From Actinokineospora sp. NBRC 105648 (lineage in GTDB: Bacteria; Actinomycetota; Actinomycetes; Mycobacteriales; Pseudonocardiaceae): a stretch of DNA of 41,017 nt. The stretch is from the NCBI RefSeq assembly GCF_030269645.1, contig NZ_BSTR01000031.1, forward strand, positions 49,785 to 90,801, given 5' to 3'. Under the pieces are notes generated by a model. The model was not told the origin of the DNA. It worked only from the letters and a program-made list of their open reading frames with translations, and did no database searches. Positions 39,188 to 41,017 of the stretch are shown piece after piece. The position numbers were made by a program, and so were the translations under genes. Numbering within the stretch: the first letter of the stretch is position 1; each line of letters begins with the position of its first letter.

Positions 39188-39739
39188 CTAGAGCTTCAGG
39201 TTCTTGATCACCGTCTCGGTGATCCGGCGCGCCTTGATGGTCTGCTCCTGGTTCGAGGTCACCACCACCGCCGTCCCCGCCTTGGCGACCGCGTAGACGG
39301 CTTTGCCATCCCCCGAAAGAGAGCCACCTTTCCACCCGCTGGGTGACGACGCGGGACTGGAAGTGGCGATCGGCGCGGCCTCGTCGACGAGCGCCTTGGC
39401 CACCGCGGCCTCCCCCACGTAGATCCGCACGGTCAGCTGGACGCTGCCGTCCGGCCGGTAGAAGAAGCACGCGGGCTGGGGCTTGTCCGCCGACGTGCGC
39501 ACCTTGGTCACGTGCTGGCCGTTGGCCTCGGCCACCACCGAGCTGGTCAGGTAGGGGCACGGTCCGTCGGCGACCGGCTCGGGCGCGGCGGGCACCGCGA
39601 CCGGGGCCGACCCGCTCCCGCCGGGCGACGGCGCGATGGACGCGGCGGGCGAGCTGGGCCGCGGCGCGGCCGCGGGCTGCTCGGTGGCGCAGGCCGCGAG
39701 AGCCAGCAGGGGCGCGGCGATGATCACGACTCGTTTCAT
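39188..39739 (-). CDS. DUF2020-type lipoprotein
   Basis: 183 residues from ATG 39739. The lipoprotein signal MKRVVIIAAPLLALAAC puts the lipidated cysteine at residue 17 (lipobox LAAC). A Pro/Ser/Ala-rich spacer leads to a compact domain: CPYLTSSVVAEANGQHVTKV, QPACFFYRPDGSVQLTVRIY and a C-terminal VVVTSNQEQTIKARRI helix. The two cysteines (CPYL and ACFF) probably pair. This matches what I know of the DUF2020 family, whose role outside the membrane is unknown. The in-frame ATG at 39784 would spoil the signal peptide. Confidence 0.85.
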   Translation of the reverse strand: MKRVVIIAAPLLALAACATEQPAAAPRPSSPAASIAPSPGGSGSAPVAVPAAPEPVADGPCPYLTSSVVAEANGQHVTKVRTSADKPQPACFFYRPDGSVQLTVRIYVGEAAVAKALVDEAAPIATSSPASSPSGWKGGSLSGDGKAVYAVAKAGTAVVVTSNQEQTIKARRITETVIKNLKL

Positions 39740-39881
39740 GGCGGGGCAAGTCAACCAGATCACGCAAAGTGTGGTCCCTGCCACTCATTGAACCCGATGG
39801 CGCTGCACGGCATTACTCACAGTGTGGCCACGGCCACGGATGGATGACACCCCTGTTGTTCCGAATGAAAGAGAGCCAGAC

Positions 39882-40325
39882 ATGGACCTGTTCGACAGAA
39901 CACGGGACCACGTACTAGCCCTGTTCCGGATCGTCATCGGCTTCCTGTTCGCCACGCACGGCGCGGCAACGCTGTTCAACGTGCTGGGCGGCCCCAAGGG
40001 CGGCCAGGTTCCCGCGTTCGCCGCGTGGCCGGGCTGGTGGGCCGCGGCGATCCAGCTGGTGGGCGGCGTGCTCGTCGCCCTCGGCCTGGGCACCCGGGTC
40101 GCGGCGATCGTGTGCTCGGGCTCCATGGCGTACGCGTACTTCACCGTGCACCAGGAGATCGGCACACTCCCGCTGCAGAACGGCGGCGAGACCGCGGCCC
40201 TGTTCGCCTGGGCGTTCCTGCTGCTCGCGTTCACCGGCCCCGGCAAGTGGGCCGTCGACGCGGTGTTCTCCCGCGGCAAGCAGGAGACCGGGGTCCGCGA
40301 GGAGCGGGCCGGCCTGGCCGCCTGA
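39882..40325 (+). CDS. DoxX-family membrane protein
   Basis: 147 residues with four transmembrane helices: LFRIVIGFLFATHGAATLFN, WWAAAIQLVGGVLVALGLGTR, AAIVCSGSMAYAYFTVH and AALFAWAFLLLAFTG. The RIVIGFLFATHGAATL start and GGVLVALGLGTRVAA are typical of DoxX/DUF4281-type proteins, linked in mycobacteria to redox and thiol homeostasis. ATG 39882 has a purine-rich AAAGAGAG upstream. The longer frame is not needed. It converges on the osmC gene. Confidence 0.88.
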   Translation: MDLFDRTRDHVLALFRIVIGFLFATHGAATLFNVLGGPKGGQVPAFAAWPGWWAAAIQLVGGVLVALGLGTRVAAIVCSGSMAYAYFTVHQEIGTLPLQNGGETAALFAWAFLLLAFTGPGKWAVDAVFSRGKQETGVREERAGLAA

Positions 40326-40421
40326 GCCAGACCGGTGAACCGTGACCGTCCCCTCCCCCGAACGGGAGACGGTTCAGCTCTTCCGGCGCCGCACACCAGC
40401 GAGGGTGGCGCCGACTCGCAT

Positions 40422-40464
40422 GGTGTGGCGGGCAGGCGCTCTCGTCCAGCGCCCCCGCCACACC
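40422..40464. terminator. Hairpin terminator between doxX and osmC
   Basis: GGTGTGGCGGG (40422-40432) pairs exactly with CCCGCCACACC (40454-40464), with a smaller GCGCT/AGCGC helix inside. A weaker hairpin (ACCGTC/GACGGT, about 40348-40375) precedes it. The pair sits between two convergent genes. Confidence 0.8.
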
Positions 40465-40483
40465 GCCGCAGCTCAGGCGAGGA

Positions 40484-40915
40484 TCAGGCGAGGGCCGCGT
40501 CCAGGGTGATCTCGGTACCGGTCAGGGCAGCCGAGACCGGGCAGATCTGCTTGGCCGTCTCGGCGAGCTCGGCGAACTTCTCCGCCGCCAGCCCCGGCAC
40601 CGAAGCCCGTGCGGTGAGCACGATCCCGAGGATCCCGAACCCCTCCCCCTTCTTCCCGAAGGTCACCACGGCGTTCGTCTCGATCCGCTCCGGCGGCGTC
40701 CCGTTGGCCCCGAGCAACCCCGAGAGCTGCATCGAGTAGCAGGACGAGTGCGCCGCCGCGATCAGTTCCTCCGGGCTGGTCTGCCCATTGGCCTCCTGCG
40801 CCCGCGACGGGAACGAGACGGTGAACGCCCCCGCCCCCGAGGTGTCCAGGCTGACCTCACCCTTCCCCCGAGCCAGGTCCCCAGTCCACACCGTCGTCGC
40901 CTTGCGATCAGTCAT
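40484..40915 (-). CDS. OsmC-family peroxiredoxin
   Basis: 143 residues, the usual OsmC length. The redox cysteines are Cys59 (AAHSSCYSMQLS) and Cys125 (AKQICPVSAAL). SPEELIAAAHSSC and the central helix are diagnostic. The enzyme reduces organic hydroperoxides via the cysteine pair. ATG 40915 has GGAGGAG 8 bp upstream; the longer frame to 41011 starts in C-rich DNA and has no support. The last 102 bp of the window show no gene. Confidence 0.93.
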   Translation of the reverse strand: MTDRKATTVWTGDLARGKGEVSLDTSGAGAFTVSFPSRAQEANGQTSPEELIAAAHSSCYSMQLSGLLGANGTPPERIETNAVVTFGKKGEGFGILGIVLTARASVPGLAAEKFAELAETAKQICPVSAALTGTEITLDAALA

Positions 40916-41017
40916 TGCCCGTTCTCCTCCACCACGAATCAACCGTCCCCACCAGTCAACCCGCCCACCCCACCCCCCGCATCGCCACCCCGCCACACCC
41001 AATGCATCCACGAAAGC

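Noticed and set aside
1..41017. Insertion sequences, integrases, prophage or att sites
   Set aside because: No transposase, integrase or phage-like protein and no terminal inverted repeats with target duplications were found. The tRNA-Leu 3' end is not repeated elsewhere that I can see.

Overview
The window is very GC-rich, gene-dense DNA from a filamentous actinobacterium, most likely of the Pseudonocardiaceae. The main evidence is the conserved origin-side cell-division and signalling locus (tRNA-Leu, fhaA-fhaB-pstP-rodA-pbpA-pknA-pknB, pabA, class E sortase, crgA, PH-domain protein, rhomboid, cyclophilin). Supporting evidence is frequent GTG starts, many 1-4 nt ATGA/GTGA/TGATG overlaps, and a mycothiol-dependent dehydrogenase, since mycothiol is an actinobacterial thiol. 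Conclusions come from reading motifs and codon context. No database search was run.

Layout. 1-4459: a short-chain dehydrogenase converges on a coupled pair, mscR plus an MBL-fold hydrolase (formaldehyde/nitrosothiol detoxification), then a large RecB/RNase H-type nuclease. 4541-8022: a DUF6474-like protein, then a probable copper-handling operon (polytopic membrane protein, YcnI, CopC, CopD). 8057-8831: an odd coupled locus made of a 55-aa membrane ORF, a lone sigma region-4 domain and a membrane protein with a duplicated helix motif. The last gene ends in a cluster of DnaA-box-like sites. 8933-12542: a small unknown protein and a regulator cassette (APH-fold kinase, XRE/TPR regulator, two small partners). 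13295-17807: TetR, a PLP racemase/aldolase-fold enzyme, an aldonolactone oxidase, an NAD(P)-binding protein and an unknown protein.

18661-28702 is the growth-control core. tRNA-Leu(CAG) faces away from the seven-gene Ser/Thr kinase/phosphatase and septal/elongation peptidoglycan cluster. A perfect 20-bp hairpin terminator separates pknB from the convergent pabA. 29549-34787 is an accessory redox module (secreted protein, small membrane protein, ApbE, ferric-reductase-like cytochrome, NuoF-like flavoprotein, three-Cys ferredoxin, APC permease), six genes of which are joined by start/stop overlaps. It sits between pabA and the sortase genes, where related genomes usually have only short genes. 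34794-38299 resumes the conserved locus. 38390-40915 holds an Ala/Lys-rich helical protein, a DUF2020-type lipoprotein, DoxX and OsmC.

Two long gene-poor tracts (12543-13294 and 17808-18660) share an ordered architecture in opposite orientation: terminator hairpin, G/C-run hairpin, then several hundred bases of extreme G+T versus C+A strand asymmetry. The most unusual items are the sigma-4/DnaA-box locus, the ApbE/NuoF module without a visible flavin acceptor, a PASTA-like ectodomain on PknA, and the paired skewed islands.
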